Shown here: positions 62,570-64,000 of the stretch, piece after piece
Position numbering within the stretch: the first letter of the stretch is position 1
Layout of the letters: the number at the start of each line of letters is the position of its first letter
DNA from: Micromonospora carbonacea
Lineage (GTDB): Bacteria > Actinomycetota > Actinomycetes > Mycobacteriales > Micromonosporaceae
Direction: 5' to 3'
Assembly: GCF_014205165.1 (NCBI RefSeq)
Contig: NZ_JACHMZ010000001.1
Span: forward strand, 1,896,001-1,960,000
Length of the DNA: 64,000 nt
Notes under the pieces: model-generated
The model's input: the letters and a program-made list of their open reading frames with translations, nothing else
What the model was told of the DNA's origin: nothing
Databases searched by the model: none
Position numbers and translations under genes: made by a program

Positions 62570-63976
62570 ATGAAGGTTCTCGTAATCGGTGGTGGTCCGG
62601 CTGGGAGCACTGCGGCGACGGCAATGGCCCAGGCCGGACTCGACGTGCGGCTCATCGAGAGCGCCCACTTTCCGCGATACCATGTGGGTGAGTCGCTCAC
62701 GCCGTCGTGCCGGGTGGTGCTGGATGCGATCGGCTTGTCGAAGATTGTCGATGACTACGGTTTCGTGAAGAAGAACGGAGGCGTCATCCACTGGGATGAC
62801 GACCAGTGGGCGTTCGACTGGCACGAGCAGTCCGGGGTGCAGTCGTGGCAGGTGGATCGAAGCGAGTTCGACACGCTGCTGCTGGAGCACGCCCGCCAGA
62901 ACGGGGTTGCCGTCACCACCGGCGTCACCGGTCGGTCGGTGCGGTTTGCCGACGGCCGACCAGTGGCCGTGGAGTGCTCCCCGGAGGACGGTGAGTCCTT
63001 CACCATAGATGATTTCGACTTTCTGATTGACGCCACCGGGCGTAACGGGCTGCTCAGCGCCCGTCACTTCGGCAACCGTGAGTCGCTGAGCAACCTACGG
63101 AATGTCGGCATCTGGGGCTACTGGACCGGTGCCAGCCTACTGCCCGACACGCCGACCGGAGGAATCAATATCATTTCCTCGCCAGAGGGTTGGTACTGGG
63201 TGATTCCGCTGGCCGGCGGGCGGATGAGTATCGGTTACGTCACCACCAAGGACGCCTTCGCCCGTGATCGTCACGAGCACCCGTCGTCGGATGAACTGTA
63301 CCGGCACCTGATCGCGGCATCGCCGACCGTGGCGGGCCTGACCGCAGGGGCGGCGTTCATCGGTAGTACGAGGGTCGAGACCGACTACTCGTACATCGCG
63401 GATCAGTTCTGCGGGCCAGGTTACGCGATCGTGGGTGACGCGGCGTGTTTCCTGGATCCGCTCTTGTCCACCGGCGTGCATCTCGCGCTCTACAGTGCTT
63501 TGACTGCGGCCGCGTGCCTCGCTTCGGTGGACCGTGGCGAGGTCAGCGAAACCGAGGCCCTCAGATTCTTCGAGTTTGCCTACCGTCGTGCGTACATGCG
63601 TCTCTTTGCGCTGGTGAGCATCATGTACGAGCGCTATCTCGGTAAGGACGGCTTCTTCCTCACGTCCGACCGGTTGATCGGAGACGAGCAACCCGCACAG
63701 GCGGAGGAAGGCGTTTCGTCCCGTTCCTTCGCGGAGATCATCGGTGGCCTTTCTGACCTGCGTGAGGCAGCCAACTCGTCCACCCGTGTCATCACCGATC
63801 AACTGCGGGAGGAGGCGGTGCGGGTGCAGATGCGGGCCGTACGCGCACCGGACTCCACTGGGCCCGACTTCACCCCGGTTCGCGGCAACCCTCTCTCCGA
63901 TGCGGAGTCGGCTGACTACCGCCTCGTCACCAGCCCGCAGCTAGGCCTCGAGCGGGTCCGTGAGCCACGTCCCTGA
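62570..63976 (+). CDS. FAD-dependent halogenase
   Basis: 468 residues. FAD-binding GGGPAGSTAATAMAQ at the N-terminus, family segment FPRYHVGESLTPSC, the halogenase WxWxIP motif as GWYWVIPLAGG near residue 208, and GDAACFLDPLLSTGVHLAL near 290, which contains the F-x2-P-x2-S-x-G pattern typical of flavin halogenases. These use FADH2, O2 and halide to form hypohalous acid that a conserved Lys passes to an activated, often carrier-bound phenolic or pyrrole substrate. Codon use is less GC-biased than in neighbouring genes, suggesting transfer. It lies beyond the tRNA-Leu island debris and its pathway partners are probably to the right of the window. Confidence 0.88.
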   Translation: MKVLVIGGGPAGSTAATAMAQAGLDVRLIESAHFPRYHVGESLTPSCRVVLDAIGLSKIVDDYGFVKKNGGVIHWDDDQWAFDWHEQSGVQSWQVDRSEFDTLLLEHARQNGVAVTTGVTGRSVRFADGRPVAVECSPEDGESFTIDDFDFLIDATGRNGLLSARHFGNRESLSNLRNVGIWGYWTGASLLPDTPTGGINIISSPEGWYWVIPLAGGRMSIGYVTTKDAFARDRHEHPSSDELYRHLIAASPTVAGLTAGAAFIGSTRVETDYSYIADQFCGPGYAIVGDAACFLDPLLSTGVHLALYSALTAAACLASVDRGEVSETEALRFFEFAYRRAYMRLFALVSIMYERYLGKDGFFLTSDRLIGDEQPAQAEEGVSSRSFAEIIGGLSDLREAANSSTRVITDQLREEAVRVQMRAVRAPDSTGPDFTPVRGNPLSDAESADYRLVTSPQLGLERVREPRP

Positions 63977-64000
63977 ACTCGGCAAAGGTCGCTCTTCCTC

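Overview
The window is chromosomal DNA of a high-GC actinomycete, most likely Micromonospora or a close relative in the Micromonosporaceae. Pointers are the very GC-rich third codon positions, many GTG starts and GTGA/ATGA gene overlaps, leaderless promoters with a TANNNT box 6-7 nt before the start codon, a Trp-Trp leader peptide before an anthranilate synthase, CebR-type operators on cellulase genes, a conservon-type CvnA/CvnB pair and an F420-type oxidoreductase. The genus call is inference; no rRNA or marker gene is present.

Layout. 1-12.3 kb: sugar and alpha-glucan metabolism, with a LacI regulator and ABC sugar-binding lipoprotein (truncated at the left edge) behind a triple operator-like repeat, a DUF457 membrane protein, a Ser/Thr kinase, a GT4 glycogen-synthase-like enzyme, a glycogen debranching enzyme, a GH63-type glucosidase and a HAD hydrolase. 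12.7-18.2 kb: two small conserved genes, then a complete LpqY-SugABC-like importer operon. 18.3-26.6 kb: a compact five-gene operon on the minus strand with two free-standing acyltransferases, an AT-less KS-KR-ACP polyketide synthase, a MATE exporter and a lone condensation-domain protein. This is the best candidate here for an undescribed small-molecule pathway. 26.9-38.6 kb: housekeeping and stress genes (AlkZ-like glycosylase, PRC-barrel protein, HipA-like/DUF3037 pair, WrbA, fused TrpE-TrpG with leader peptide, FGGY kinase, partial conservon). 38.7-44.1 kb: a cellulose locus with an exported GH1 beta-glucosidase and a CBM2-GH48 cellulase, tied together by three near-perfect CebR boxes. 44.3-60.3 kb: membrane proteins, redox enzymes, a repeat-packed convergent intergenic region, and a MoxR-DUF58-transglutaminase-fold cluster with two large membrane-anchored proteins.

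60.5-64 kb: a tRNA-Leu(GAG) whose 3' half is overlapped by the C-terminal remnant of a serine integrase, followed by phage or mobile-element debris (DUF5662 gene, frameshifted MobC-like gene, fragment of a cellulose-binding enzyme) and then an intact FAD-dependent halogenase. This looks like one edge of an old integrative element or genomic island that runs off the right side.

All functions are read from protein motifs and gene context. No database search was run. Several starts are choices between candidates and are marked as such.
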